64,000 nucleotides of DNA from Nematostella vectensis. Taxonomy: Eukaryota; Cnidaria; Anthozoa; Actiniaria; Edwardsiidae. Below are positions 32,201-44,454 of this stretch, piece by piece. A model generated the notes under the pieces. It made no database searches, was not told where the DNA came from, and saw only the letters and a program-made list of their open reading frames with translations. The translations under genes were made by a program, and so were the position numbers. The first letter of the stretch is position 1. Each line of letters opens with the position of its first letter. Location: NCBI RefSeq assembly GCF_932526225.1, contig NC_064042.1, forward strand, positions 5,005,001-5,069,000, written 5' to 3'.

Positions 32201-35199
32201 TCCTATTTAACACTCCAAACCTCGTGTGCCCCTCGCGTTCCTATTTAACAATCCAATCCTCGTGTGCCCCTCGCATTCCTATTAAACACTCCAATCCTCG
32301 TGTTCCCCTCGCGTTCCTATTAAACACTCCAATCCTCGTGTTCCCCTCGCGTTCCTATTTAACACTCCAATCCTCGTGTGCCCCTCGCGTTCCTATTTAA
32401 CACTCCAATCTTCGTGTGCCCCTCGCGTTCCTATTAAACACTCCAATCCTCGTGTTCCCCTCGCGTTCCTATTTAACACTCCAATCTTCGTGTGCCCCTC
32501 GCATTCCTATTAAACACTCCAATCCTCGTGTTCCCCTCGCGTTCCTATTAAACACTCCAATCCTCGTGTTCCCCTCGCGTTCCTATTTAACACTCCAATC
32601 CTCGTGTGCCCCTCGCGTTCCTATTTAACACTCCAATCTTCGTGTGCCCCTCGCGTTCCTATTAAACACTCCAATCCTCGTGTTCCCCTCGCGTTCCTAT
32701 TTAACACTCCAATCCTCGTGTGCCCCTCGCGTTCCTATTTAACACTCCAAACCTCGTGTGCCCCTCGCGTTCCTATTTAACACTCCAAACCTCGTGTGCC
32801 CCTCGCGTTCCTATTTAACACTCCAAACCTCGTGTGCCCCTCGCGTTCCTATTAAACACTCCAAACCTCGTGTGCCCCTCGTGTTCCTATTTAACACTCC
32901 AAACCTCGTGTGCCCCTCGCGTTCCTATTTAACACTCCAAACCTCGTGTGCCCCTCGCGTTCCTATTAAACACTCCAATCCTCGTGTTCCCCTCGCGTTC
33001 CTATTTAACACTCCAAACCTCGTGTGCGCCTCGCGTTCCTATTTAACACTCCAATCCTCGTGTGCCCCTCGCATTCCTATTAAACACTCCAATCCTCGTG
33101 TTCCCCTCGCGTTCCTATTAAACACTCCAAACCTCGTGTGCCCCTCGCGTTCCAATTAAACACTCCAATCCTCGTGTTCCCCTCGCGTTCCTATTAAACA
33201 CTCCAATCCTCGTGTTCCCCTCGCGTTCCTATTAAACACTCCAATCTTCGTGTGCCCCTCGCGTTCCTATTTAACACTCCAAACCTCGTGTTCCCCTCGC
33301 GTTCCTATTTAACACTCCAAACCTCGTGTGCCCCTCGCGTTCCTATTTAACACTCCAAACCTCGTGTGCCCCTCGCGTTCCTATTTAGCACTCCAAACCT
33401 CGTGTGCCCCTCGCGTTCCTATTTAACACTCCAAACCTCGTGTGCCCCTCGCGTTCCTATTTAACACTCCAAACCTCGTGTGCCCCTCGCGTTCCTATTA
33501 AACACTCCAAACCTCGTGTGCCCCTCGTGTTCCTATTTAACACTCCAAACCTCGTGTGCCCCTCGCGTTCCTATTTAACAATCCAATCCTCGTGTGCCCC
33601 TCGCATTCCTATTAAACACTCCAATCCTCGTGTTCCCCTCGCGTTCCTATTAAACACTCCAATCCTCGTGTTCCCCTCGCGTTCCTATTTAACACTCCAA
33701 TCCTCGTGTGCCCCTCGCGTTCCTATTTAACACTCCAATCTTCGTGTGCCCCTCGCGTTCCTATTAAACACTCCAATCCTCGTGTTCCCCTCGCGTTCCT
33801 ATTTAACACTCCAATCCTCGTGTGCCCCTCGCGTTCCTATTTAACACTCCAATCTTCGTGTGCCCCTCGCGTTCCTATTAAACACTCCAATCCTCGTGTT
33901 CCCCTCGCGTTCCAATTTAACACTCCAATCCTCGTGTTCCCCTCGCGTTCCTATTAAACACTCCAATCCTCGTGTTCCCCTCGCGTTCCTATTTAACACT
34001 CCAATCCTCGTGTGCCCCTCGCGTTCCTATTAAACACTCCAAACCTCGTGTGCCCCTCGCGTTCCAATTTAACACTCCAATCCTCGTGTTCCCCTCGCGT
34101 TCCTATTAAACACTCCAATCCTCGTGTTCCCCTCGCGTTCCTATTTAACACTCCAATCCTCGTGTGCCCCTCGCGTTCCTATTTAACACTCCAATCTTCG
34201 TGTGCCCCTCGCGTTCCTATTAAACACTCCAATCCTCGTGTTCCCCTCGCGTTCCTATTTAACACTCCAATCCTCGTGTGCCCCTCGCGTTCCTATTTAA
34301 CACTCCAATCTTCGTGTGCCCCTCGCGTTCCTATTAAACACTCCAATCCTCGTGTTCCCCTCGCGTTCCAATTTAACACTCCAATCCTCGTGTTCCCCTC
34401 GCGTTCCTATTAAACACTCCAATCCTCGTGTTCCCCTCGCGTTCCTATTAAACACTCCAAACCTCGTGTGCCCCTCGCGTTCCAATTTAACACTCCAATC
34501 CTCGTGTGCCCCTCGCGTTCCTATTTAACACTCCAAACCTCGTGTTCCCCTCGCGTTCCTATTAAACACTCCAATCCTCGTGTTCCCCTCGCGTTCCTAT
34601 TAAACACTCCAATCCTCGTGTTCCCCTCGCGTTCCTATTTAACACTCCAATCCTCGTGTGCCCCTCGCGTTCCTATTAAACACTCCAAACCTCGTGTGCC
34701 CCTCGTGTTCCTATTTAACACTCCAAACCTCGTGTGCCCCTCGCGTTCCTATTAAACACTCCAATCCTCGTGTTCCCCTCGCGTTCCTATTAAACACTCC
34801 AATCCTCGTGTGCCCCTCGCGTTCCTATTAAACACTCCAATCCTCGTGTTCCCCTCGCGTTCCTATTAAACACTCAAATCCTCGTGTTCCCCTCGCGTTC
34901 CTATTAAACACTCCAATCTTCGTGTGCCCCTCGCGTTCCTATTTAACACTCCAAACCTCGTGTGCCCCTCGCGTTCCAATTTAACACTCCAATCCTCGTA
35001 TGCCCCTCGCGTTCCTATTAAACACTCCAATCCTCGTGTTCCCCTCGCGTTCCTATTAAACACTCCAATCTTCGTGTGCCCCTCGCGTTCCTATTAAACA
35101 CTCCAATCTTCGTGTGCCCCTCGCGTTCCTATTTAACACTCCAAACCTCGTGTGCCCCTCGCGTTCCAATTTAACACTCCAATCCTCGTATGCCCCTCC
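29264..35199. repeat. Large minisatellite, 38-bp unit, about 156 copies
   Basis: The unit CTCGTGTGCCCCTCGCGTTC followed by CTATTTAACACTCCAAAC recurs without interruption for about 5.9 kb. Variant positions are GTGTG/GTGTT, ATTTA/ATTAA, and CCAAACCT versus CCAATCCT or CCAATCTT. Rare variants show a higher-order structure: ATTTAGCA at 32053 and 33383, and GTGCGCC at 31694 and 33024, are each 1,330 bp (35 units) apart. Because 38 is not a multiple of three, open frames in it are short-lived artefacts. There are no unique spacers, so it is not CRISPR-like. Confidence 0.97.
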
Positions 35200-35743
35200 T
35201 TTGGACCCACCCCCTTCCCACAATGAGTTGCACTAAAAAAATCAAGTAACTTTTGAGTGAGTAAAGGTTTGTGACGTATCATTGTCGGTTTGTCGCTTTG
35301 ACCTTTTTTAGATACGCTTCTTGCAACTGTGACCGTCTACATCACCTTACTTCACCGTACTTCTTAGCTAGGAGAGAAAAATAAAGAGCACAAAAGCACA
35401 TTAGATAAAGACCCGTAGCCAGGGGGACCTACGAAGACCTACCAGAACTACCCAGAAGACCTACCCAGCCACCCTGTGGGCTTTGCTGACACTGTCAGCA
35501 AATAGATGAAAGAAAAAAGAAAGAAAATAGATGCAGCAAATTGATGAACTAGCCCCCAAACTCGAAATCCTAATAATGCATTCATTATTACGAATGATAG
35601 CTGTCACGATAGTACCTGCACCAAGGATAAAGATATCCTTAAAAATGTATAGTTTATCTTCATCTAATTAATTTTAAAAATGAAAATGAGTGTCTTTGTT
35701 TTGGACTAGTTCGATGTTTAATTCTGCTATATAGATGTGAAAA
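35200..35743. other. Intergenic sequence with no recognised feature
   Basis: AT-rich sequence between the minisatellite and the next foldback element. I see no exon, RNA gene or named repeat in it, apart from a short direct repetition of AGAACTACCCAGAAGACCTA-like text near 35425-35470. Confidence 0.5.
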
Positions 35744-36009
35744 TATTACCTGCTAGCAGAGCTTTTTCCTGTTTGTTTCCATCAGTTCACTTATTCGTGT
35801 CACGTCTCTGTTCTTTCGCGTTCTCGTTTGACGAGAATTCCCATGGTAACAGCAAAAATATTTTGCGCATGCTCAATGGGATTCGATAGCGGCTGTTGGC
35901 AGAGGTTTTCTCCTGCGATACAAACAAACGAGAACGCGAAAGAACAGACTCGCGACACAGATAAGTGAACTGATAGAAACAAACAGGAAGAAAGCTCTGC
36001 TAGCAGGGT
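35744..36009. mobile_element. Foldback element with CTGCTAGCAG ends
   Basis: The left arm starts CCTGCTAGCAGAGCTTT and runs about 80 bp to CGCGTTCTCGTTTG. The right arm is its reverse complement with some mismatches. It shares the terminal CTGCTAGCAGAG palindrome with the longer element at 37374-38110, so the two probably belong to one family. TGAAAAT occurs just outside both ends, a weak target-duplication candidate. Confidence 0.7.
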
Positions 36010-36507
36010 ATGAAAATGCGTCAATTGCATACATCAATTGCACTATGAAAAAATATTTCAAACATGGCAGCTTTCGCGCATTTAAAATTGTTGCATGATA
36101 TGATGATCCCGTTCTCGTGAAATCGACCGACAAGATAGCGTCCGCAGTCGTCGGCCTCGAAGCGGAAAACATGCCTTGTAAGGCCTCCAAAGAGCTTAAA
36201 TGCGAGAGATCAAATATCCCAGCCCACATTGCTCTTATTGTCAATAGCTAAGAGATCTGCTAAATAAGAGACTAATCTAAAACTTCGACTCTACTGTTGT
36301 GCCTGGTTATTTTTGTCGGGCAAAAATTGGGGGGAAAATAGCATAAATTTTAACGGTGAGCACAATATGGGTATAATGTTGATGGAAACTAGTAGAGCTA
36401 ATTTTACTAGCAAATCCTTCCAAGAAGTGCTACAATTTTCTGCCCAGACAGCCGGCTATAAGAGCTCCACCTAAGAATCATAGAGCTGTTCTTTAAATTA
36501 GTTACTT

Positions 36508-39500
36508 TTACGTGCTGCAATATCTCAATTGGCAATTCGGTGTTCCAACAAGTCTGTAAACGTAGAATGAATCACCGCAGTTTCTTATTTGTATGTTGAC
36601 GGACCAGTTACAGCAGTTACTATTCCAATGGAAGCAAACCTGACGAGTAACGATGCCCTGTGCAACTGTAGGATGAGCACCGTTGAGCCACCCGGTGGCG
36701 TCCGTGTTGCATTTGTTGATAGGGACACACGACGTAGGCATTCGAGTCCCGGCAGATCCAGTGAATCGGTACCATTTGGTCTCTATGCTTTGGTCGCACA
36801 CTGTGGCTGTTTTGTGTTGATTGATATTACGTGTGACATCCGTTATCTGTGCGTAGGAGTTGCATTCACTGGACACTGAAATACAATACGTCTATCTTAA
36901 AATACAGTGAAAACACTTTTAAAACTTTTAAAACGAGTGTTCAGGATGAAGTTTGTCAATGGAAATTAAACATCCGCAAACGATACATCCATCGGTGTTT
37001 CTATTTCTGTTTGACAAGAACCTTTTTGGAGTTTAGCTTATGTGTTTTGTGTTTGTGGTGCCCAAATGGCGAGCTGCAGGCGATAAAGAGGTTCTACTGT
37101 ATTTTCGGCTCTCATAGACTGGGGTTTGTTGTTCTAATAAAAGCATTCCCTGTGAGAGGCATATGCGGTTATGATTTTTGGTTTGTATGTTATTTTTGTT
37201 TGAATACAGAAAAAATGTGAATGATTTGCGCGATCTTTAAGAAAATACAGTAGAAATGGGACGAACCGGTCTTTTTTGGGGTTTGGGGCCTACAATAATT
37301 GGTCGTTGCAAGAAACCTCTTTCGATGCAAGCCCTTTTGAGGTATGTTTTGCTGTATAGCCGTCCTACCAATTCCCTGCTAGCAGAGGCCTCTTTTCTCT
37401 GTACTCCGCTTGGCTGGCGTTCGCGTGGAAAAGATACCTCTGCCATGGGTCGCAAGTTCGTTTGATCAAACCGCCGTCCACGATCGTGGACGGGAGATCC
37501 AGAGCGCATGCTCCGTTCATTAATTACTGGCCACTTTTTGAGCCCACAATGACTAGCGCATGCGTGAAGCGTATATCCGCTGTGGGATAATAAGCCCGCA
37601 TTCGAAACGGCGTCCTCCGTAAAAATATCACGCGACGAATTATAAAAGAAGCCATTCAATGCCTTGTCTTCATTCAGAATTTTCTCTCGTTTGACTAACA
37701 AGTCAATCTAGCGTTTACAGCTTTTGTATATTCTTCTAGAATTAGCTGATCTAAGTTTACCAAAAAGTTTAGTAACATTTTCTTTGAGTCCAACTGTGCG
37801 ATATTTACATTGAAGAAACTCGCCTGCCCAGATGTCTTGGAATTTATCCCACAAACAAGACAAAACTCGTTTTTGCTGTGTTTGCTGTTCAATCTTTTTT
37901 TTTTTTTTGACGAGTAGAACTAACCGAAGTTTCATAATTTGCGACAAAAATTAGCATATTGACGGCTTTCGCGCGATGGTACGGGTTTTGGCACGTCATG
38001 CTTAGAAACGCTCACGCATGCGCAACGAAAACAGTTTCGACCCATGGCAGAGGTCTTGCGAACGCCAGCCCAGCGAAATACAAAGAAAAGAGGCCTCTGC
38101 TAGCAGAGAATCCTACCAATTTTTAATTCAATTAAAGTTACAGTCGAATCCGTTGTATCGCGACTCCGCATTTTCAAAACATCAATTTGTTTTTGTCTTT
38201 TGGGATTTTCTGTTCCGCCATAGTCATATTATTCTAAGCCAATCAAATTCTTGCCATCTTTCGCCTAGTGTAGTTGCCTGGCTTTCTGTCGCGACACTGT
38301 CTGGTTTTCGTCCAGAGGATAGCCAGGGAAGTGCACAAAGCGAGACTCTGATTGGCTCAAAATGGTTTTACTGACGGAACAGAAAACCGAAAGAAATCGT
38401 GTTTTGAAAACGCGGGTCACGATACAACGGATTTGACAGTAATGCAGGTAAAATCGAATTCAAGCATACCAGTTTCACATCTTGTTCCTATATAACCCGA
38501 TACACATGAGCACGTGTATTTATTAACGCCATCTACGCACGTCCCTCCATTCAAGCATGGATTACTGGCACACTCGTTAATGTCTGCCAAGAATAACAAA
38601 ATTTGAATTTTAAAGAGATAAATACATAAAAGGATAACTCGTGGCTACTTTTTCGTTTTAAAATACGGCTAGCGGCAAGGTCTGGCATAGGTCTGCGAGA
38701 TAAAAATATTTTGTTTGTTGTTTTTTCTTATCGAATTTCGACGGTATTTGAGTGCTACCGAAAATGGCGCCTCCGACCTTGTTTCTTTTCTTAGTAGGGG
38801 GAGAGAAGTCATAAATTCCGTTGAGAAAACCCCCCCAAATCGTTTATTACACGTAAATTTGACAACAAGGCATGTTCTAAGTTCTAAGGCAATTTTATTG
38901 ACAACATTTCACACAAAAACCGCTTTACTCGACCGTTCTCAGAACAGCCGAATTCCGAGCTACGAACAAGCAACCATTGCCTGGGCTACCTGTGGCTGTA
39001 TGAGTCTAAAGCAGTGCCGCGTGTCTCGCATGCACTCGGGTCGCAAATGTAAACATGAGTAAATACAGCGAAATCAATCCAAGCTGAGATGATTTTCCAA
39101 AATAACTTGGTAGAAATTGAGGCTATGGTTAAATATGCAGTTATTAAATCGCGAATCGGGCCTTCAACTGCACAAATACCATGGATCTGAAAGCTGGAAT
39201 CTCAAATTCAAGATGGCGGCCATGACACAGTTTTAAATTATGCAAAAGTTTTTGGTAACTAAGCGTTGCGATGACGCAGGACAAGAGGCTAGATACTTCG
39301 TGTAAGAAAAATGCTTCAGTAAGGTCGCAATCAATACACTAAAACAAGCGAAGTATTGACTATAGCGCAAAGGCTCTTGGGGTATTGCGAAACATTGCAG
39401 ATTTTCCGGGACCACGGAAAAAAACAGTTGCAATTTATAAATGGGCTACCACAGGTATCCCAGTAACTAGTTTTTCTGACTAGCTTATATATACTTTACG

Positions 39501-42500
39501 GCTATAATAAGTAATGACCGTAGCCGTCACTTTGCAAGGATTCACGAGTTATTAAAAAGTTAAATTGCAGGTATTAAAAAAACGCAGTGGCTATATGCCC
39601 CACAGTCGGGACAGGTCTTGGATGGACGAAATGCCCGATAGTTTCCAAATTATTCAAATAACCCATTAAATTGTCTTCCTAGTGAGTTCAAAGTATTCTA
39701 TATTTGTTGAGAAAGGGCAAGCGAATCTGAATTTGTTGTCGGTATTGAATGCTCTCCGTTGCTTTTGTACACTATAAGATCGTAATTTTAGTGACTCTTC
39801 TCTTGTAGGATTTTTCTACATGTCTTCAGCTCTCAATTTACGAAAATATCACGGCAAATTGTCTTCCTAGTGATGAGTAAGTATTTTATATTTGTTGAAT
39901 ACTTTGAACTCACTAGAAAGACAATTTACTGGGTTATTTGAATAAATTGAAAACTGTCGGGCATTTTGCCCATTCAAGACCTGCCCCGACTGTCGGGCAT
40001 TAGCCACTGCGTAAAAAAAAAGACAATATTTCGCCAAATTTTCTTGATATGTCAACGGTGTGCAGCGGGCCTATTTATTTGGTGCCTCCCTCTCGGGCTG
40101 GCCAATTTCCAAAATATATTTAAATTGTTAAGTGAAATTTAGAAAAACAAAGCGATTTGCATACAGCCTTTTTCCTTTCGAAAAATGGGAAAACAGTGGT
40201 AATATCTAATTTGTCTGACATTCTTGCGGACTGCTCGATGTAAATCAAATCTTGAAATGAACAATTGATAGAAAAAAATAATCTCTTACATAGTTTCTAG
40301 GCATTTTAATATTTCATGTTTAAAAGTGTTAAGATTATTTCAGATAATATTCTGATAGATATCAAGGATTTTGAAAATAAATTAATAATTTGTACGCTAG
40401 AGTAAGTGTCTCACTTGTTTCACAATTTGCCCCTGTGAATCCACTTGTGCAAGCACATTTGTAGTTACCAGATCCCAGATAATGGCACGTTCCACCGTGT
40501 TGGCATAGGTTGCCCGTACATGTCTCCATCACTACACAAAAATGAATAAGCCTGAATAGTGATTTGAATTCCAAAAAGGGAAAAAGTGCGAGTAGAACAA
40601 GAGCAGAACCTATACCCAATGGTTACTGGGTCAGGCTGGTACCGTGATACAGGTGGCCCAAGTAACTAAACCTTGTGTAGAATTTCAGATGATGAGCGTC
40701 AAACAAATGACTAATTTCAGTTATTTGAATTTAGTTTAAAGCCGAGTTTTTTTGTTGTCAACTTCAATTTTATGTATAAACGACGAAAACAAACAAAAAC
40801 GAATATAAAAATAAAGTTTGGTACTTACACCCTGTTGTTAGATTGCAATACCCCTGCATAACCGAGGAAGCGTTGATAAGCCAGAACACACCGCCGCTGA
40901 CTCCTGTGCTGGAGGCGCGCTTCAGCTCAGCACACAATGAAGCAGGCATCGATGGAATAGATCCGAGAGAAACTACATTAATAAAGAATATAGCTTACTG
41001 TTTGAATATTCACTTTCATCTTCCATATCAGTCTGTCCGCCTTTCTTTTTCCCTGCCTATCTTACCTGTCTGTTTTTAAGTCATCCCTTAAGGATCTGTG
41101 CAATAATTATCAGGGGAGGGGGATGTAAAACCATAGGGGCACCAAGTTAAAATGTTGCCAACATGGGGGGGGGGGGGTCAGCCTTAACAGTTGGCTAAAA
41201 ATGTTACCTTTTCCTTTAAATACAGAATTGATGCAAACTTTTAGAACCTCTTTGCAGTCTCACTAAGGACCGCTCTGTTCTTAAAATCAGTATATTTCTC
41301 TCAACCCCTATCGGCAAAACGAGCTCGCTGCTTCTCTTGATGTTCCCCAGTCACCTGAGCTCAAACTCAGAAAGCGGACTCCCATAAGCACCCATATTCT
41401 AGCGGCCATACCAAGGGAAGGTTTTTCACGCATTAAGTAGGTCTCTTAGATGAAAAAAACAAAATGCAACGTACAACAATCTCAGGTCTATGGGCCTGTG
41501 TTTAACCATTTTTAATGACTTAAGACTTAATCCATTTTATTTATTTAGACAGTAAGAAAAGAAATTTCCAACTCTACTTTGGACCATTTCCAGATAAAGA
41601 AAATTATCAGATTCTCCAATGAAACGATTGGCCCTTTTTGGTCCTTATTAGTTGAACTAAGAAAAGGAATGCTGATGTTTATCCTCATGCGGAAGTACAA
41701 TGCATTAGGAAGCAAGACGGGTAGATTGTAGAAGGGTGAGGGGGCCTACGTAATTTTTCATTATTCGAAGCTCGTTTTACGAACCACCCTCCTGATTATT
41801 ATTGCACGCCCCTAAGTTGTAACAGGAACAAACGAGCAGAACATCCTTACCTTTGTAGGGGTTCTCAAAGTAGACGGAGTCACTGTCCAGTCGGGCATCT
41901 TCCGGTCTCTGAGCGATCGTCCGGTTGCTTAGGTGACACGTGTTGCTGCTCGTGTAATAATTCAAGCTCTGGCACTTAGCTTCTCCTTTACAGTGCTGAA
42001 AACACTGATGAATGTTCGTGTTTGACAGCATCATGAAGACGTAGCCAATCAGAGACGTCCCTTGCACTGACGTAAAGCACTTAGAAGTGCTTACACCTCT
42101 TGTGTTTAGGAATACAATAACGAAGAAGAATTGGCATATCTGGATAATTTTATATCCTTTATTGAATTTCTGCAAAACAAATTATAAATGTGATCTCATT
42201 CGTTTTTTCTGATAAAACGCTTCCTTTTTTTAATTCATTAGATAGATTCTGTATTTTAGGCACACGATCACAAATAAAAATAATGGCAAATTCCAAATTT
42301 TTGTGTTCAATCCCGACTTTCTGACCAGTTTTTATAGACTGTTTCTCTAAGTAATTTCCAATATATATATATTTTCAACTTTATTGAGTTAACAACATTG
42401 CCTACTACAAAAAAAATATATATAATAAGAAACAATAAATGGATAAGTCATGCAAAATGTATGAAACTCAAAAGGGAAGTTGCAACGGGACATGGCAAAC

Positions 42501-42908
42501 AACAAATTGAAAATTAAAGACGAAAAGCATGTGTTTTAAAATGCGAAAAGGATCAGTTCTAAAAGTGCACGTTAGTACTTAGGCTCTTCGAGTGAACTTT
42601 CCTTGACAAAAGGCTCTCTGGACATACTCGAGAGAATTTAAATTTATTTTTTACGGTCCACTTCGAGCAGCTTTATTTGCCTCCTAAAAAGGCATTTGGG
42701 CATGTAATGAAAATCAATAAAGGTCTGTTTTTATTTTCGCAAACCAAATTATGACACTTAGCTCGAAAACAACAGAACACTGAAATGACCGAATCACAAG
42801 AATTTTTTCTTCCGTTTTGGTGAATTTTTGTCTATGTCCCAATATGAAATGAAAATTAGATTGTTTAAAACTACTAAAGTTAGATAATAATTGGTTGGAA
42901 CTTACCAT
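36508..42908 (-). CDS. Secreted PAN / EGF / uromodulin-D8C-like protein, complete
   Basis: Six coding exons on the minus strand join in frame: 42908-42906 (the ATG alone), 42169-41851, 40972-40829, 40531-40415, 38583-38470 and 36875-36508, giving 354 residues. The product starts with [11 protein letters not shown] and a hydrophobic core FFFVIVFL, a signal peptide. Next is a PAN/apple-type domain (CFTSVQ to FENPYK), then a [15 protein letters not shown]...GYCNLTTG segment common in cnidarian secreted proteins. Two EGF modules follow ([27 protein letters not shown], the latter calcium-binding type). The last exon is a D8C domain as in uromodulin and GP2 ([33 protein letters not shown]). There is no TM helix or GPI-type tail. 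A secreted adhesive, mucosal or matrix role is inferred from the family. Confidence 0.85.
37374..38110. mobile_element. Non-autonomous DNA transposon with long inverted ends and 11-bp target duplication
   Basis: The ends (CTGCTAGCAGAGGCCTCTTT inward to GACCCATGGCAGAGG) form inverted repeats of about 70 bp. The direct repeat TCCTACCAATT lies immediately outside both ends (37363-37373 and 38111-38121). Long terminal inverted repeats with a 9-11 bp duplication are typical of Mutator-like elements. The interior has no transposase-like frame. It sits in the last intron of the PAN/EGF/D8C gene. Confidence 0.75.
38141..38440. mobile_element. Foldback element abutting the Mutator-like element
   Basis: Left-arm text such as AATCCGTTGTATCGCGACTC and ATTTTCTGTTCCGCC is matched in reverse at 38360-38435, with arms of about 75 bp and scattered mismatches. 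It begins about 20 bp after the target duplication of the preceding element. No coding capacity is present. Confidence 0.65.
38584..39581. other. Intron sequence with no recognised feature
   Basis: Part of the intron between the two EGF exons of the minus-strand gene. I see no exon or named element in this part; a short open frame near 38715-39062 has no recognisable protein character. Confidence 0.4.
39582..40012. mobile_element. Foldback element with about 130-bp inverted ends
   Basis: ACGCAGTGGCTATATGCCCC at the left is matched by GCATTAGCCACTGCGT at the right, and the match continues inward through TTATTCAAATAACCCA and CTAGTGAGTTCAAAGTATTC. Poly-A and poly-T runs flank the ends. It lies in the intron between the two EGF exons. 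Confidence 0.75.
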
Positions 42909-42931
42909 TCTGGCCTTTAGTCTGCGCAATC
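42906..42931 (-). other. 26-nt exon ending in the start codon of the PAN/EGF/D8C gene
   Basis: On the minus strand a CTCATTTCAG acceptor is followed by 26 nt ending in GAATG and then the donor GTAAGTTCC. Splicing to 42169 gives ATG AAA TTC AAT, which supplies the only sensible start for the signal peptide. The ATG is therefore the last three bases of its exon, and the rest of it is 5' UTR. Confidence 0.65.
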
Positions 42932-43800
42932 CTGAAATGAGAAAAGGACTTCTCCTTTTGAGCCGCAAAAATTTTCAATTAGACGAAAATAAAAGGTGTA
43001 ATATTACAGCTCGCGGCAGTTGTCGCAGGTGTGTTTATTTTAAACAGAGCCAAAAACGAAATTAGTGGCTCTAGAATTGCGGTCACAAACAAACTATCAG
43101 TTTCAAGTGTTCAAAGAATAAATAAAGGCTTAGTTGTGATAGAGTTTTCCCTTATTATCTCCTTTTGTATTATTGTTACAAGGCTGCAATAAAAGGTAGT
43201 GTTTTACGTTTTAAAATTTACCATTGGAAAAAAATAATCAATCACAATAAAGAATAAAATACCTTTTTTTAGTAGAATTGTGTGGAAAAAAAACTGAATA
43301 TTATGAAAACAGATGTGATAAGGATGTTAGATTTTTCGTATGACGTTGCTAATACACAAGTTTGGAAAAATTAGTAATGTACATACTTAGCCACTGACGG
43401 CGTGTCATTTCTAATAATTTGTCAAACGATTCGCTTACACAAAATAACAGAGCTACATAGCGGAAAATGGTAATTGAGTTAATTTCCTTAGACATTATTA
43501 GGTCTTTTCGTTTCTCATACAGCTCATACGCAATAAATGGCTGGAAAAGAAACCTGAATTCTTAATGAGAAGCAAGAGTTTTCGCAGTTAAAAACGGTTG
43601 TCCGGATATTAGCATTTACAGCCACAAAAATTCACATAGAACTTTCAACACCTTATTACAAAGGTTTCTGTACCAGCGAGAGATTCAAAGAGCTTCAGAT
43701 GAAAAAACTTTAAATGTTGTTTCTTTCATGAGGTACTAATAAAAAACATAATTTGGAAGTAATTGCTTGGAGGTCTAATCTTGGTATCGCATGACTTTTC
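42932..43800. other. Intergenic or 5' UTR intron sequence, nothing recognised
   Basis: The acceptor at 42932-42933 implies at least one more untranslated exon of the minus-strand gene in this direction. I cannot place it. The rest is AT-rich without coding character. Confidence 0.4.
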
Positions 43801-44085
43801 GTGTCCACACCACAAGCTTCCCAGTCGGTTGATTTGTATTTTTTTTCTTGCAGATCAGCGGTCTTTTTAGCGCATGCGCGAGTTTCATATAATGGATGCG
43901 ATTTTTCGTGTCCACACCACAGGTTTCCCAGTCGGCTGATTTGTATTTTGATTTTATGCTGATCTGTGTTTTTTTAGCGCATGCGCGAGTTTCCTATAGT
44001 CCAGTTTTTTTTTTGTGTCCACACCACAGGCTTCCCAGTCGGCTGATTTTTTATTTGATGCTGATCAGCGGTCTTTTTCGAGAAC
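43801..44085. repeat. 107-bp tandem repeat, nearly three copies
   Basis: GTGTCCACACCACA starts at 43801, 43908 and 44015, each followed by TTCCCAGTCGG, GATCAGCGG-like and GCGCATGCGCGAG segments. The last copy is truncated near 44085. It lies between the secreted-protein gene and TEN1. Confidence 0.85.
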
Positions 44086-44184
44086 CTCTGTACTGAAACA
44101 TGTTCTTTGTCCCGTCCTCCGAGCATTCACTTTCTATTGGAAACTTCTAGTTCTAGAGTGTATATCACAAGGGAGTGTACCCTA

Positions 44185-44285
44185 GGTACCAGAGCCTCCA
44201 AACTTCTCTCGCCAAGTGACGCTCGCTTCGCTCGGCATTTTGGCTGAGCGTCACTGGACGAGGGAAGTCTGGAGGCTCAGGTACC
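44185..44285. repeat. Foldback hairpin of about 100 bp
   Basis: GGTACCAGAGCCTCCAAACT and the following GTGACGCTCG are matched in reverse by GAGCGTCACTGG and AGTCTGGAGGCTCAGGTACC. The loop is short. It is probably a small MITE; no target duplication was identified. Confidence 0.7.
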
Positions 44286-44454
44286 CATGGTAACCAGGGA
44301 GGTTTTATAACTCCAATAAAAGTCCAAATTCCATTTTCCCAATTTTTCCAAACTTTCCTCAGGGGACACTTATATACTAGAAAGAGAAATATTTCAGATA
44401 TTATCTTACCAAATGTTACAACCCTAACCTTGTTTGTGGATCTTGTTTTTAAGC

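Noticed and set aside
29264-35199. CRISPR-like or protein-coding array
   Set aside because: The repeats are contiguous with no unique spacers. The 38-bp unit changes frame each copy, so open frames are only repeat artefacts.
36589-36879. Plus-strand open frame of 96 codons
   Set aside because: It is antisense to the D8C exon of the secreted-protein gene, whose own frame shows clear family motifs.
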